Below, piece after piece: positions 9,290 through 18,325 of a DNA stretch of 36,318 nucleotides; the first letter of the stretch is position 1, and each line of letters starts with the position of its first letter. Below the pieces are notes generated by a model, which searched no databases, was not told the DNA's origin, and was given only the letters and a program-made list of their open reading frames with translations. The stretch is taken from positions 1 through 36,318 of the forward strand of contig JBQTIU010000119.1 in assembly GCA_052387815.1 (NCBI GenBank). Reading direction: 5' to 3'. A program made the position numbers and the translations under genes. This DNA comes from JBQTIU01 sp052387815. Its GTDB lineage: Bacteria; Pseudomonadota; Alphaproteobacteria; CACIAM-22H2.

Positions 9290-10819
9290 TCAGGCGAAGG
9301 TTCGCGCGAAGCCGTCGAGCGCGCTCTTCAACTTGGCTTCGCTCGCCGCCGAGATCTCGCGTTCGGTGCGGATCGCCTCCAAGAGGTCCGGGTGCTTGGC
9401 GCGGAGCTCGCCGAGCAGCGCCTGCCCGAAGCGCGTCACCTGGAGGGGCTCGATCTTGTCGAGATAGCCGCGCACGCCGGCGAAGATCGCCACGACCTGC
9501 TCCTCGACCGGCATCGGCTGGTATTGCGGCTGCTTCAAGAGTTCGGTCAGGCGCGCGCCGCGCGCCAGCAAGCGCTGCGTGGCGGCATCGAGGTCGGAGG
9601 AGAACTGCGCGAAGGCCGCCATCTCGCGGTATTGCGCGAGCTCGAGCTTGATGCGCCCGGCGACCTGTTTCATCGCCTTGATCTGCGCCGCCGAGCCGAC
9701 GCGGCTCACCGAGAGGCCGACATTGATCGCCGGCCGGATGCCCTTGTAGAACAACTCGGTCTCGAGGAAGATCTGGCCGTCGGTGATCGAGATGACGTTG
9801 GTCGGGATATAGGCCGAGACGTCGCCCGCCTGGGTCTCGATCACGGGCAGCGCGGTGAGCGAGCCCTTGCCGGCCTTGTCCGACATCTTGGCGGCGCGTT
9901 CCAAGAGCCGCGAGTGGAGGTAGAAGACGTCGCCCGGATAGGCCTCGCGCCCCGGCGGCCGGCGCAACAGCAGGCTCATCTGGCGATAGGCGACGGCGTG
10001 CTTCGACAGATCGTCGTAGATGACCGCCGCGTGCATGCCGTTGTCGCGGAAATACTCGCCGATCGCGCACCCCGTGTAGGGGGCGAGGAACTGCATGGGC
10101 GCCGGCTCGGAGGCGGTCGCCGCGACCACGCTCGAGTATTCGAGCGCGCCGTAGTCGTCGAGCGTCTTGACGATGCGCGCCACGGTCGAGCGCTTCTGGC
10201 CGATGCACACGTAGATGCAATAAAGCTTCTTCGACTCCTCGCCCGCCGCGTTGGTCGCCTTCTGGTTGAGGATGGTGTCGATGGCAAGGGCGGTCTTGCC
10301 GGTCTGGCGGTCGCCGATGATGAGCTCGCGCTGGCCGCGCCCGATCGGCACCAGGCTATCGATCGCCTTGAGGCCGGTCTGCACCGGCTCGTGGACCGAG
10401 CGGCGGGCGATGATGCCGGGCGCCTTGACCTCGACGCGGGTGCGCGTCGCGCCCTCGAGCGGCCCCTTGCCGTCGATCGGCTCGCCCAGCGCGTCGACGA
10501 CGCGGCCGAGCAAGGCCTTGCCGACCGGCACGTCGACGATGGCGTTGGTGCGCTTGACGATGTCGCCTTCGCGGATGTCGCGGTCATCGCCGAAGATCAC
10601 GACGCCGACGTTGTCGGTCTCGAGGTTGAGCGCCATGCCCTTGATGCCGCCCGGGAACTCGACCATCTCGCCGGCCTGGACGTTGTCGAGCCCGTAGATG
10701 CGGGCGATGCCGTCGCCGACCGAGATCACCTGTCCCACTTCGGCGACCTCCGTGCCGGCGTCGAACTTGTCGATCTGCTGCTTGAGGATGGCGGAAATTT
10801 CCGCGGCCCGGATCTCCAT
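9290..10819 (-). CDS. atpA: F1Fo ATP synthase alpha subunit
   Basis: 509-residue alpha subunit, MEIRAAEISAILKQQI, starting at ATG 10819; a GTG codon one triplet earlier is in frame but the ATG matches the family. The start overlaps the atpH stop by one base (TGATG), so translation is coupled. The P-loop GDRQTGKT is at about 169-176. The C-terminal domain includes LLKQPQYQPMPVEEQV. Alpha binds nucleotide at non-catalytic sites and supplies the arginine finger to AtpD, in the conserved ISVGLSVSRVGSAAQ region (here INVGLSVSRVGSAAQ). Confidence 0.98.
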   Translation of the reverse strand: MEIRAAEISAILKQQIDKFDAGTEVAEVGQVISVGDGIARIYGLDNVQAGEMVEFPGGIKGMALNLETDNVGVVIFGDDRDIREGDIVKRTNAIVDVPVGKALLGRVVDALGEPIDGKGPLEGATRTRVEVKAPGIIARRSVHEPVQTGLKAIDSLVPIGRGQRELIIGDRQTGKTALAIDTILNQKATNAAGEESKKLYCIYVCIGQKRSTVARIVKTLDDYGALEYSSVVAATASEPAPMQFLAPYTGCAIGEYFRDNGMHAAVIYDDLSKHAVAYRQMSLLLRRPPGREAYPGDVFYLHSRLLERAAKMSDKAGKGSLTALPVIETQAGDVSAYIPTNVISITDGQIFLETELFYKGIRPAINVGLSVSRVGSAAQIKAMKQVAGRIKLELAQYREMAAFAQFSSDLDAATQRLLARGARLTELLKQPQYQPMPVEEQVVAIFAGVRGYLDKIEPLQVTRFGQALLGELRAKHPDLLEAIRTEREISAASEAKLKSALDGFARTFA

Positions 10820-11379
10820 CACCTGAACCCTTTCATGGCCAGTCGGAGTTTCTGCAACTTGGCCCCCAGCGAGTCATCGACCAGCCGCGAGCCGACCTTG
10901 ACCTTGAGACCGCCGAGCAGGGCCGGGTCGACCTTGAGGTCGATCGCGACCTTGCGGCCGACGGCGCCCTTGAGCGCGTCGGCGACTGCCTCGGCCTGGG
11001 CCGCCGAGAGGGGCGCGGCGGAGGCGACCTCGGCCTTGACCTCGCCGCGGCGCGCCGCCAGCATGGCGAGGAAGGCGTCGATGATCCCGACCAGCGCGAA
11101 CAGCCGCCGGTTGCGCGCCAGCGTGCCGACCAAGCGTCGCACCAGGTCGCTTACCTCCGCCCGCTCGATGACCGCCGCCATGGCCTTCGCCTGGGCGTCG
11201 CGGGACAGCAGCGGGCTGGCGATCAGCCGGCGCAACTCCGGGCTGTTGGCGACCAATCCCTTGAGCCGGCCGAGATCGCCGGCCACGGCATCGAGCGCCC
11301 GCGCGTCCTCGGCAAGCTCGTAAAGCGCGGTCGCATAGCGACCGGCCGGGCCGGCGGAAAGCTCGCTCTGGGAAGCCAC
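10819..11379 (-). CDS. atpH: F1Fo ATP synthase delta subunit
   Basis: 186-residue delta (OSCP) subunit. The start is a GTG at 11379 giving VASQSELSAGPAGRYATALYELAED; a longer open frame upstream would run through the leader inverted repeat and the priA end and has no family similarity. The N-terminal helical domain has RYATALYELA and the C-terminal part has DPALLGGLKVKVGSRLVDDSLGAKLQKL, both classic for the family. Delta sits on top of F1 and attaches it to the peripheral b-subunit stalk. It is the first gene of the operon; the Fo genes (atpI, B, E, F) are not in this window, as expected for alphaproteobacteria. Confidence 0.95.
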   Translation of the reverse strand: MASQSELSAGPAGRYATALYELAEDARALDAVAGDLGRLKGLVANSPELRRLIASPLLSRDAQAKAMAAVIERAEVSDLVRRLVGTLARNRRLFALVGIIDAFLAMLAARRGEVKAEVASAAPLSAAQAEAVADALKGAVGRKVAIDLKVDPALLGGLKVKVGSRLVDDSLGAKLQKLRLAMKGFR

Positions 11380-11400
11380 GCTGGACCCCGTCCCCGACCA

Positions 11401-11432
11401 TAGGATTGCAAGGGCAACGCCTTGCAATCCTA
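11401..11432 (-). promoter_or_regulatory. Perfect 13-bp inverted repeat in the atpH leader
   Basis: TAGGATTGCAAGG (11401-11413) and CCTTGCAATCCTA (11420-11432) are exact reverse complements separated by six bases. The proximal edge lies 21 bases upstream of the atpH GTG, so the RNA could fold into a stable hairpin just before the ribosome site. No T-run follows on either strand, which argues against an intrinsic terminator. It could be a leader hairpin controlling atp translation, an operator for a dimeric regulator, or the end of the priA message. Confidence 0.7.
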
Positions 11433-11489
11433 ACCAGATGAACACGACCCCGCGACCGGGGCGCGACGCCCCCTCCGTGGCGTCGGCGA

Positions 11490-11519
11490 TAGCTAGCACA
11501 GGCCCCCCGGGCGATGCAA
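11490..11519 (-). promoter_or_regulatory. Weak candidate promoter for atpHAGDC
   Basis: Minus strand TTGCAT (11519-11514), an 18-base spacer, then TAGCTA (11495-11490). The match is partial, but the position (between the priA stop and the leader inverted repeat) is right for an operon promoter. The operon may also be read through from priA. Confidence 0.25.
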
Positions 11520-11530
11520 CGTGAGGGGCT

Positions 11531-13756
11531 TCACATGAAGCTATACGGATCGACATCGACCTGGATGCGCGCCGAGGCGGGCGGTTGCACGCGCGCCAGC
11601 CACGACCTCAGCGCCGCTTGCAGGTCGACCTCGCGCGCGGCCTTGACCAACAGGCGGCGGCGATGGCGCCCGCGCAGGACGGCGAGCGGAGCCGGCGCCG
11701 GCCCGAGCACCGTGAGCCCCGGCCCCGAGGGGGCGGCCTCGGCGAGCCGACGCGCGAGGCGGTCGGCCGTGCGCTCATCCGCCGCCGAGACGATCACCGC
11801 GGCAAGCCGTCCGTAGGGCGGCAAGCCGTGCCGGCGCCGCTCCGCCGCCTCGGCGGCGAGGAAGCGGTCGCGCGGGCCCACGACCAGCGCGCGCAATACC
11901 GGATGCTCGGGCATGTAGGTCTGCAGCCAGACCTTGCCCGGGCGCTCGGCGCGCCCGGCACGGCCCGCCACCTGGTGCAAGAGCTGATAGGTCCGCTCGG
12001 CGGCGCGCAGATCGCCGCCCGCCAACCCGAGATCGGCATCGACCACGCCGACCAGCGTCAGCGACGGGAAATGATGGCCCTTGGCGACGATCTGGGTGCC
12101 GATCAACAGGTCGATGTCGCGGCCTTCCATCTTGCGGACGAACTCCGCGGCGGAACGCGGTCCGGCGATCGTATCGCTGGTCATGATTTCGATGCGGGCG
12201 GCGGGGAACAGGGACGTGGCCTCCTCGGCGAGGCGCTCGACGCCGGGGCCGCAGGCGACCAGGCTGTCGGCGGCGCCGCAGCCGGGGCATAAGGCGGGCG
12301 GCGCGGCGGCGAACCCGCAGTGGTGGCATTGCAGCGTTCCGGCGCGGCGGTGCTCGACCAGCCAGGCGGTGCAACTCGGGCATTCCATGCGGTGGCCGCA
12401 GGCGCGGCACAGGGTCAAGGGCGCATAGCCGCGGCGGTTCAAGAACAGCATCGCCTGTTCGCCGGTCTCGAGCGTCGCGGCAATCTCGCGGCGCAGAATC
12501 GCCGACAGCCAGGCGCGCGGCGGCGGCGGGTCGCGGCGCAGGTCGATGGCCTCGACCTCGGGGAGACGCGCGCCGCCATGCCGGTCGGGAAGGCGGAGGG
12601 CGCTATAGCGGCCGCGCTCGACATTGACCACCGTCTCGAGCGAGGGCGTCGCCGACACCAGCACGATGGGGATGCGCCCGATGCGCGCGCGCACGACCGC
12701 CATGTCGCGCGCGTGATAGACGACCCCGTCCTCCTGCTTGAACGCGGCCTCGTGCTCCTCGTCGACGACGATCAGCCCGAGCTCGGGAAACGGCAGGAAC
12801 AGGGCCGAGCGCGCGCCCACCACCACCCGCGCCCGCCGATCGGCGACCTGGCGCCAAGTCGCGCGCCGGTGGGCGCGGCCGAGCTCGGAATGCCAGACCG
12901 CGGGCGCGGCGCCGAAGCGGCGGGAAAAACGTTCGAGCCACTGGGCGCTGAGCGCGATCTCCGGCAACAGGACGAGCGTCTGGCGGCCGGCGCGCAAGGC
13001 GGCGGCCACCGCCTCGAAATAGACCTCGGTCTTACCGGCGCCGGTGACGCCGTCGAGCAGGGTCACCGAGAATCCGCCGCCCAGACGATCGACGAGCTCG
13101 GCCCCGGCCGCGCGCTGAGCCTCTGACAGCGCCAGACCCGGACGCGCGCCGTCGGGACTGGCGGGCGGCGGGTCGGCGACCTCGACCGCCTTGATCCAGC
13201 CGAGATCGAGAAGGCCGCCAAGCACCCCGGCGCCCACTCCGGCTCGGCGCTTGAGCTCGGCCGGCGGCAGCGGCGGCCCGGCGCCGAGTGCCTCGAGCGC
13301 GCGCCGGCGCGCCGGGGTCAGGCGCAGGGCGGCCTCGGGATCGGGCGCGTTGCCCGGCGCATAGGCAAGACGCGCCCGGGGCTCGGCGAGCGCCTCGGGC
13401 ACGCTCATCGCCATGCGCAGGACCGCCCCCGGCGGCGACAAGGTGTAGGCGGCGACCCAGTCGATGAAGCGGCGCTGATCGGGCGGCAGCGGCGGGACAT
13501 CGAGCCGCGACTCGACGGCCTTGAGGCGTTGGTCGGCCACGCGGCCTTCCACCGGCCCGTCCCACAGCACGCCCACCACCGTGCGGCGGCCCAAGGGCAC
13601 GCGCACGAAATCGCCCGCACGAAGGGCGAGGCCCTGCGCGGCGCGGTAGTCATAGGCGGATCGAAGGGGGAGCGGCAAGAGCACGCGCACGCGGGGCCGG
13701 CTGGACACCCCGTCCGCGTCCGCTTCGGAGACGACCCTGGTTTCGCCCACCGCCAT
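11531..13756 (-). CDS. priA: Primosomal helicase PriA
   Basis: 741-residue DEXH helicase that reloads the replisome at collapsed forks. The N-terminal DNA-binding region has VRVLLPLPLRSAYDYRA and GDFVRVPLGRR. The helicase core has Walker A GVTGAGKT at about 236-243, DEEH at about 332-335, VSATPSLET and the C-terminal motif GTQIVAKGHHFPSLTLVGVV. Between them lie zinc-binding cysteine pairs (CRACGHRMECPSC, then CHHCG and CPGCG). Motif QVAGRAGRAERPG follows. Length is normal for PriA. It starts 47 bases from the divergently transcribed fsa and ends about 150 bases before atpH on the same strand; the priA-atp neighbourhood is familiar in Rhodospirillales. Confidence 0.96.
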   Translation of the reverse strand: MAVGETRVVSEADADGVSSRPRVRVLLPLPLRSAYDYRAAQGLALRAGDFVRVPLGRRTVVGVLWDGPVEGRVADQRLKAVESRLDVPPLPPDQRRFIDWVAAYTLSPPGAVLRMAMSVPEALAEPRARLAYAPGNAPDPEAALRLTPARRRALEALGAGPPLPPAELKRRAGVGAGVLGGLLDLGWIKAVEVADPPPASPDGARPGLALSEAQRAAGAELVDRLGGGFSVTLLDGVTGAGKTEVYFEAVAAALRAGRQTLVLLPEIALSAQWLERFSRRFGAAPAVWHSELGRAHRRATWRQVADRRARVVVGARSALFLPFPELGLIVVDEEHEAAFKQEDGVVYHARDMAVVRARIGRIPIVLVSATPSLETVVNVERGRYSALRLPDRHGGARLPEVEAIDLRRDPPPPRAWLSAILRREIAATLETGEQAMLFLNRRGYAPLTLCRACGHRMECPSCTAWLVEHRRAGTLQCHHCGFAAAPPALCPGCGAADSLVACGPGVERLAEEATSLFPAARIEIMTSDTIAGPRSAAEFVRKMEGRDIDLLIGTQIVAKGHHFPSLTLVGVVDADLGLAGGDLRAAERTYQLLHQVAGRAGRAERPGKVWLQTYMPEHPVLRALVVGPRDRFLAAEAAERRRHGLPPYGRLAAVIVSAADERTADRLARRLAEAAPSGPGLTVLGPAPAPLAVLRGRHRRRLLVKAAREVDLQAALRSWLARVQPPASARIQVDVDPYSFM

Positions 13757-13803
13757 CGGTTACACTTTAGCCGGTCGCCGGCCTGGGGGTCACGGAACAT
13801 GCC

Positions 13804-14466
13804 ATGAAGTTTTTCGTCGACAGCGCCAACTTGAACGAGATTCGCGATCTCGCCGCGACCGGCCTCATCGACGGCATCACCACCAATCCCTCCCTGGTCG
13901 CCAAGTCGGGCGGCAAGTTCTTCGACGTGATCCGGGACATCTGCGCGATCGTGCCGGGCCCGGTGAGCGCCGAGGCGACCGCGAGCGACTACGTGACCAT
14001 GTTGGCGGAAGGCCGCGTGCTCGCCAAGCTGGCCAGCAACGTCGCGGTCAAGGTGCCGCTCACGCCCGACGGCCTCAAGACCTGCCGGGTGCTCGCCGCC
14101 GAAGGCACGATGGTCAACGTGACGCTGTGCTTCTCGCCCGCGCAGGCGATTCTCGCGGCCAAGGCCGGGGCGCGCTTCGTTTCGCCGTTCGTCGGCCGGC
14201 TCGACGACGTGGGGTCGGACGGCATCGCCCTGGTTCGCGATATCTGCGCCATCTACCGGCAGTACCCCGCCTTCAAGACCGAAGTGCTGGTCGCCTCGGT
14301 GCGCCATCCGATTCACGTCGTAGAGGCGGCCCGGATCGGCGCCCATGTGGTGACCATGCCCGGCACCGTGCTGCGCCAGATGTTCACCCATCCCTTGACC
14401 GACAAGGGCCTCGCGGCTTTTCTCGCCGACTGGCAAAAGACCGGCCAGTCGATCCTCGGCTCCTAG
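13804..14466 (+). CDS. fsa: Transaldolase family protein, fructose-6-phosphate aldolase type
   Basis: 220-residue small transaldolase/FSA family enzyme. The opening MKFFVDSANLNEI contains the conserved Asp, ITTNPSLV follows at about 25-32, and VAVKVPLT places the Schiff-base lysine at K83. NVTLCFSPAQAILAAKAGA and SPFVGRLDD are further family marks. Members either cleave fructose 6-phosphate to dihydroxyacetone and glyceraldehyde 3-phosphate, or act as transaldolase in the non-oxidative pentose phosphate pathway; sequence alone does not decide which. A short ribosome site (GGAA) precedes the ATG. It leads a plus-strand run with DUF484, xerC and exoD, and the next ATG is one base after its stop. 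Confidence 0.9.
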   Translation: MKFFVDSANLNEIRDLAATGLIDGITTNPSLVAKSGGKFFDVIRDICAIVPGPVSAEATASDYVTMLAEGRVLAKLASNVAVKVPLTPDGLKTCRVLAAEGTMVNVTLCFSPAQAILAAKAGARFVSPFVGRLDDVGSDGIALVRDICAIYRQYPAFKTEVLVASVRHPIHVVEAARIGAHVVTMPGTVLRQMFTHPLTDKGLAAFLADWQKTGQSILGS

Positions 14467-14467
14467 C

Positions 14468-15181
14468 ATGACAAACCGCGAGAGCGTCCCGCGATTTGGG
14501 CCCCGCCCGCCGACCGCGGCCGAGGTGGTCGAGTATCTGGGTTGTCATTCGGATTTCCTCGCCGAGCACCCGGACTTGCTCCCTCTCCTCATACCGCCGG
14601 GCTTGCGCAGCGGCGACGGCGTCGTCGATATGCATCGCTACATGCTCGAGCGGCTGCGCGGCGATCACGCCAAGCTCCAGGCGACGCAAGACGAATTGGT
14701 CCAAGCCACGCGCTTGAATCACTCGAGCCAGGCCCGCATCCACGCCGCCGTGCTGGCGCTGCTCGCGGCGACCACGCTCGAGCAATTGATCGACGTGGTG
14801 ACGACCGACCTCGCGGTGCATCTCGAGGTCGATGCGGCGGTCCTTGGGTTCGAGGCGCTCGAGCGCGTGCCGCCCGGCGGCAACGCGAGCAGCCTCAAGC
14901 TCTTGCCCAAGGGCGCGGTCGAGCGGCTGATGGCCGGCGCCAAGGAGGTCCGACTGATCGCCGACGCCCCGGGCGATCCGCTGCTGTTCGGCGGCGCGGC
15001 CTCGCTCGTGCGCGCGCAAGGCCTGGTGCGTCTCCAGCTCAAGCGCGAGGCGCCCCTTGGCGTGCTCGGCCTCGGCGCCCGCACGCCCGCCAAGTTCCAA
15101 CCCGGTCAAGGGACCGAGCTGTTGACGTTTCTCGGCCGGGTGGTGGCGCTGTCGATCCGGGGATGGATCGAGCACGGCTGA
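14468..15181 (+). CDS. DUF484 family protein (GAF-like)
   Basis: 237-residue cytoplasmic protein of the DUF484 family. The N-terminus has VVEYLGCHSDFLAEHPDLLPLL, a short family motif, followed by a helical linker (RYMLERLRGDHAKLQATQDELVQATR, about residues 58-83) that may form a coiled coil. The remainder resembles a GAF domain. Members are often encoded directly before xerC, as here, and may influence recombinase or replication functions, but no activity is established. The gene begins one base after fsa and overlaps the xerC start by 19 bases, suggesting co-translation. Confidence 0.9.
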   Translation: MTNRESVPRFGPRPPTAAEVVEYLGCHSDFLAEHPDLLPLLIPPGLRSGDGVVDMHRYMLERLRGDHAKLQATQDELVQATRLNHSSQARIHAAVLALLAATTLEQLIDVVTTDLAVHLEVDAAVLGFEALERVPPGGNASSLKLLPKGAVERLMAGAKEVRLIADAPGDPLLFGGAASLVRAQGLVRLQLKREAPLGVLGLGARTPAKFQPGQGTELLTFLGRVVALSIRGWIEHG

Positions 15182-16122
15182 GCCCGGCCGTCGGGCGGCC
15201 TTTGGCCAAGCCGGATGCGGTGGCGGCGTTCGACGCCTGGATCGGATGGCTCACCGTCGAGCGCCGCGCCTCTCGGCACACCCTCGCCGCCTATGCCCGC
15301 GACGTCGCGGCCTTCCTTTTCTTCGTGGCGCGGCACCGGGGCGGCCCGGCGGGCCTGCCCGAGCTCGAGCGGCTGGCCGTCGCCGATTTCCGCGCCTTCC
15401 TGGCCAGCCGAGCCACCGCGCGTCGCGCCGCCGCATCGACGGCGCGCGCCGTCTCCGTGCTGCGCAGTTTCTTCGGCTGGCTCAAGCGCAACGGGCTGGC
15501 CGACAACCCGGGGCTGGCGGCCTTGCGTGCGCCCAAGGTGCCCCAATCCATCCCGAAACCGCTCACCGAGGACGACGCCAGGGCCGCGCTCGCCGCGGTC
15601 GGCGATCTCGGCGACCGGGCGTGGGTCAAGGCGCGCGACGTCGCGGTGCTGACGCTGCTCTACGGCGCGGGCCTGCGCATCGATGAGGCGCTGTCGCTCG
15701 ACCGCGCCATCCTGCCGCTGGGCGATGCGTTGCGGGTGGTCGGCAAGGGGCGCAAGGAACGCAGCGTGCCGATCCTTCCGGCGGTCGGCGCGGCGCTCGC
15801 CGAGTACCTCGAGCGCTGCCCGTTCCAGCCGGGGCCGGCGGGACCGCTGTTCGTCGGCGTGCGCGGCCGGCGCCTCAAGGCCGGAATCGTCCAGGCGCGC
15901 ATGCGGCGCTTGCGCGCCGCCTTGGGACTTCCCGACACCACCACGCCGCACGCGCTGCGCCACAGCTTCGCCACCCACCTGCTGGCCGCGGGCGGCGATC
16001 TGCGCGCCATCCAGGAACTCCTCGGCCACGCCTCGCTGTCGACCACCCAACGCTATACCGAGGTCGATGCCGGCCGGCTCCTCGCCGTCTACGAGCGCGC
16101 CCATCCGCGCTCGAAAGCCTGA
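15163..16122 (+). CDS. xerC: Tyrosine recombinase XerC
   Basis: 319-residue tyrosine recombinase that, with XerD, resolves chromosome dimers at dif. The start ATG 15163 lies inside the DUF484 gene. The N-terminal SAM-like core-binding domain covers about 18-115 (FDAWIGWLTVERRASRHTLAAY). The catalytic domain contains R172 (AGLRIDEALSL), K195 (VVGKGRKER), H263 and R266 (TPHALRHSFATHLL), H289 (LGHASLSTTQRYTEVD) and the nucleophile Y298. All catalytic residues are present. Length and order match a housekeeping XerC rather than an integron or phage integrase. Its place after DUF484 supports this. Confidence 0.95.
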   Translation: MDRARLSPAVGRPLAKPDAVAAFDAWIGWLTVERRASRHTLAAYARDVAAFLFFVARHRGGPAGLPELERLAVADFRAFLASRATARRAAASTARAVSVLRSFFGWLKRNGLADNPGLAALRAPKVPQSIPKPLTEDDARAALAAVGDLGDRAWVKARDVAVLTLLYGAGLRIDEALSLDRAILPLGDALRVVGKGRKERSVPILPAVGAALAEYLERCPFQPGPAGPLFVGVRGRRLKAGIVQARMRRLRAALGLPDTTTPHALRHSFATHLLAAGGDLRAIQELLGHASLSTTQRYTEVDAGRLLAVYERAHPRSKA

Positions 16123-16233
16123 CGGCGCGCGCGCCTGGGTAGGCGTTTGCGAAGCCCGCGAGATTTTGACCGCCCGGACGCGGCCCGGCTAGGATGCCGG
16201 TTCGTTCAGCCCACCAGAAGCTCGGCCTAGGCG

Positions 16234-16863
16234 ATGTCCGGTCCCCACCCCGATTCCCGCAAGGTCTCCGAACTCCTCGCCGCGCTTTCGCGCGAGCACA
16301 GGGGCGAGCGGGTGCGGATTGGCGACCTTCTGGCGGCGTTCGGCGACCGCGCCTTCGGCGTCCTCATGCTGGTCTTCGCCCTGCCCAATGCGGTCGGCCT
16401 CGGGGCGATCCCCGGCGTGTCGACCGTCTTCGGCCTGCCGCAAGTCATCCTGGCCTTGCAGATGACGATCGGATTCGAGCGGCCCTGGATGCCGGCGTGG
16501 CTGCTCGAGCGCGGCATCGCGCGCACCGATTTCGCGTCCATGGTCGACAAATCGATGCCCTACCTCGTCAAGGCCGAGCGCATCCTGCGACCGCGGTGGA
16601 CGATGCTGGCGTCTGGGCCGGCGGAAAGGATATTGGGCGTGGCTTTCCTGGTGCCGGCGATCGTCGTCTCGCTGCCCATCCCCTTGGGCAACTGGCTGCC
16701 GGCCGTCGCCATCGGGATCATGGCGATCGGGCTCATCGAGCGCGATGGGCTCGCGGTGAGCGCCGGGACGGCGGTCGGGGTCGTCTCCGTCGCGCTCGCC
16801 GCCGGCGTGGTGTTGGGCGGCGCCGCGGCCGGGTTCCTGCTATTCCAGCAGGTATTCGGTTAA
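16234..16863 (+). CDS. exoD: ExoD family membrane protein
   Basis: 209-residue member of the ExoD (exopolysaccharide synthesis) family. The N-terminus (about 8-30) is soluble and charged (KVSELLAALSREHRGERVRI). Family motifs include GDRAFGVLMLVFALPNAVGLGAIPGVSTVFGLP, and later helices such as VAFLVPAIVVSLPIPLGNWLPAVAIGIMAIGLIERDG; three or four membrane segments are visible. In rhizobia ExoD affects exopolysaccharide production and alkaline tolerance, but its molecular activity is unknown. It is read in the same direction as xerC, 111 bases on, and is convergent with lpdA (27-base gap). Confidence 0.88.
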   Translation: MSGPHPDSRKVSELLAALSREHRGERVRIGDLLAAFGDRAFGVLMLVFALPNAVGLGAIPGVSTVFGLPQVILALQMTIGFERPWMPAWLLERGIARTDFASMVDKSMPYLVKAERILRPRWTMLASGPAERILGVAFLVPAIVVSLPIPLGNWLPAVAIGIMAIGLIERDGLAVSAGTAVGVVSVALAAGVVLGGAAAGFLLFQQVFG

Positions 16864-16890
16864 GTACGGGCGGGTCTTTCGGCCCCCGGA

Positions 16891-18297
16891 TCACATGTGG
16901 ATGGGCCGGCCGTCGACGGCCAGCGCCGCTTCCTTGACCGCCTCGTTGAGCGTCGGATGGGCGTGGCAGGTGCGCGCGATGTCCTCGGCCGAGGCGCCGA
17001 ACTCCATGGCCAGGCCGAGCTCGGCGATCAGGCTGCCAGCCTCGGGCCCGACGATATGGACGCCGAGCACGCGGTCGGACGAGCGCTCGGCCAGGATCTT
17101 GACGAAGCCCTCGGTCGCCGCCATGGCTCGCGCCCGGGCGTTGGCCGAGAACGGGAACTTGCCGACCTTGTAGGCGATGCCTGCTTGCCGGAGCTCCTCC
17201 TCGGTCTTGCCGACCGCGGCGACCTCGGGCCAGGTGTAGACCACGCCGGGGATGGCGTCGGGGTTGACGTGCCCCGCCTGCCCGGCAATGATTTCGGCGA
17301 CCGCCACGCCTTCGTCCTCGGCCTTGTGGGCGAGCATCGGCCCGGCGATCACGTCGCCGATCGCATGAATTCCCTTGACGGCGGTCCGGAAATGGCCGTC
17401 GGTCTTGATGCGGCCCTTGTCATCGCGCGCGATTCCGACCTCCTCGAGCGCCAGCCCGTCGGCATAGGGCCGCCGGCCGATGGCAACCAGCACCACGTCC
17501 GCCTCCAGGCTCGCCCCCGGCCCGCCCGCGGCCGGTTCGAGCCCGAGGGCCACGCCTTTGTTGGTCAGCCTCGCCGATTTGACCAGGGTGGCGAGCCGGA
17601 AGGCGAGACCTTGTTTCCCCAGGATGCGCTGCATTTGCCGCCCGACCTCGCCGTCCATGCCGGGCAGGATGCGGTCGAGGACCTCGACCACCGTCACCGC
17701 CGATCCCAGCCGCTGCCACACCGACCCCATTTCGAGGCCGATATAGCCGGCGCCGATGACCGCCAGGCGCTTGGGCACCTCGGCGAGCGCCAGCGCCCCG
17801 GTCGAGGAGACGATGCGCTCCTCGTCGATGGCCACTCCCGGCAGCGGCATCACCGCCGAGCCGGTGGCGATGACGACGTTGTTTGCGTAGAGCACCGACG
17901 CCCCGCCGTCGGCCGCTACGGCGACGGCGCCGGGACCGGCGATGCGGGCCGCGCCCTTCACCCACTCGATCTTGTTCTTCTTGAACAGGTAGGAGACGCC
18001 GTCGACGTTGGCGGCCACCACCTTGTCCTTGTGGCCCATCATCGCCTTGAGATCGAGGTCGACCGTGCCGACCTTGACGCCGTGGACGGCCAGCCGGTGG
18101 CGCGCCTCGACGAATTTCTCCGAGGATTGCAGGAGCGCTTTCGAGGGGATGCACCCGACATTGAGGCAGGTGCCGCCGAGCGCCTCGCGCTTGTCGACGC
18201 AGGCCACCTTCATGCCGAGCTGGGCGGCGCGGATCGCGCACACATAGCCGCCCGGGCCGGCGCCGATGACGATGAGATCGTAGTGCGGTTCGGCCAT
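16891..18297 (-). CDS. lpdA: Dihydrolipoyl dehydrogenase (E3)
   Basis: 468-residue flavoprotein disulfide reductase, E3 of 2-oxoacid dehydrogenase complexes. The FAD-binding GAGPGGYVCA is at about 12-21. The redox pair C44/C49 lies in GGTCLNVGCIPSK. An NAD-binding AVIGAGYIGLEMGSV lies near the middle, and ATDMAPT-like FAD contact HAIGDVIAGPMLAHKAEDEG later. The C-terminal catalytic His-Glu pair is in CHAHPTLNEAVKEA. It reoxidises dihydrolipoyl groups on E2 and passes electrons to NAD+. It is the last gene of the sucA-odhB-lpdA run, 28 bases after odhB, so it most likely serves the 2-oxoglutarate dehydrogenase complex. Confidence 0.96.
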   Translation of the reverse strand: MAEPHYDLIVIGAGPGGYVCAIRAAQLGMKVACVDKREALGGTCLNVGCIPSKALLQSSEKFVEARHRLAVHGVKVGTVDLDLKAMMGHKDKVVAANVDGVSYLFKKNKIEWVKGAARIAGPGAVAVAADGGASVLYANNVVIATGSAVMPLPGVAIDEERIVSSTGALALAEVPKRLAVIGAGYIGLEMGSVWQRLGSAVTVVEVLDRILPGMDGEVGRQMQRILGKQGLAFRLATLVKSARLTNKGVALGLEPAAGGPGASLEADVVLVAIGRRPYADGLALEEVGIARDDKGRIKTDGHFRTAVKGIHAIGDVIAGPMLAHKAEDEGVAVAEIIAGQAGHVNPDAIPGVVYTWPEVAAVGKTEEELRQAGIAYKVGKFPFSANARARAMAATEGFVKILAERSSDRVLGVHIVGPEAGSLIAELGLAMEFGASAEDIARTCHAHPTLNEAVKEAALAVDGRPIHM

Positions 18298-18325
18298 GGC
18301 CGGACGCTCCCCTACCTCGCCGCCC

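Noticed and set aside
11401..11432. Intrinsic terminator for priA
   Set aside because: The inverted repeat is strong but no T-run follows on either strand, so it is listed as a leader element instead.
15163..16122. Integron or phage integrase
   Set aside because: The tyrosine recombinase lacks integron-specific features and sits in the conserved DUF484-xerC context, so it is housekeeping XerC.
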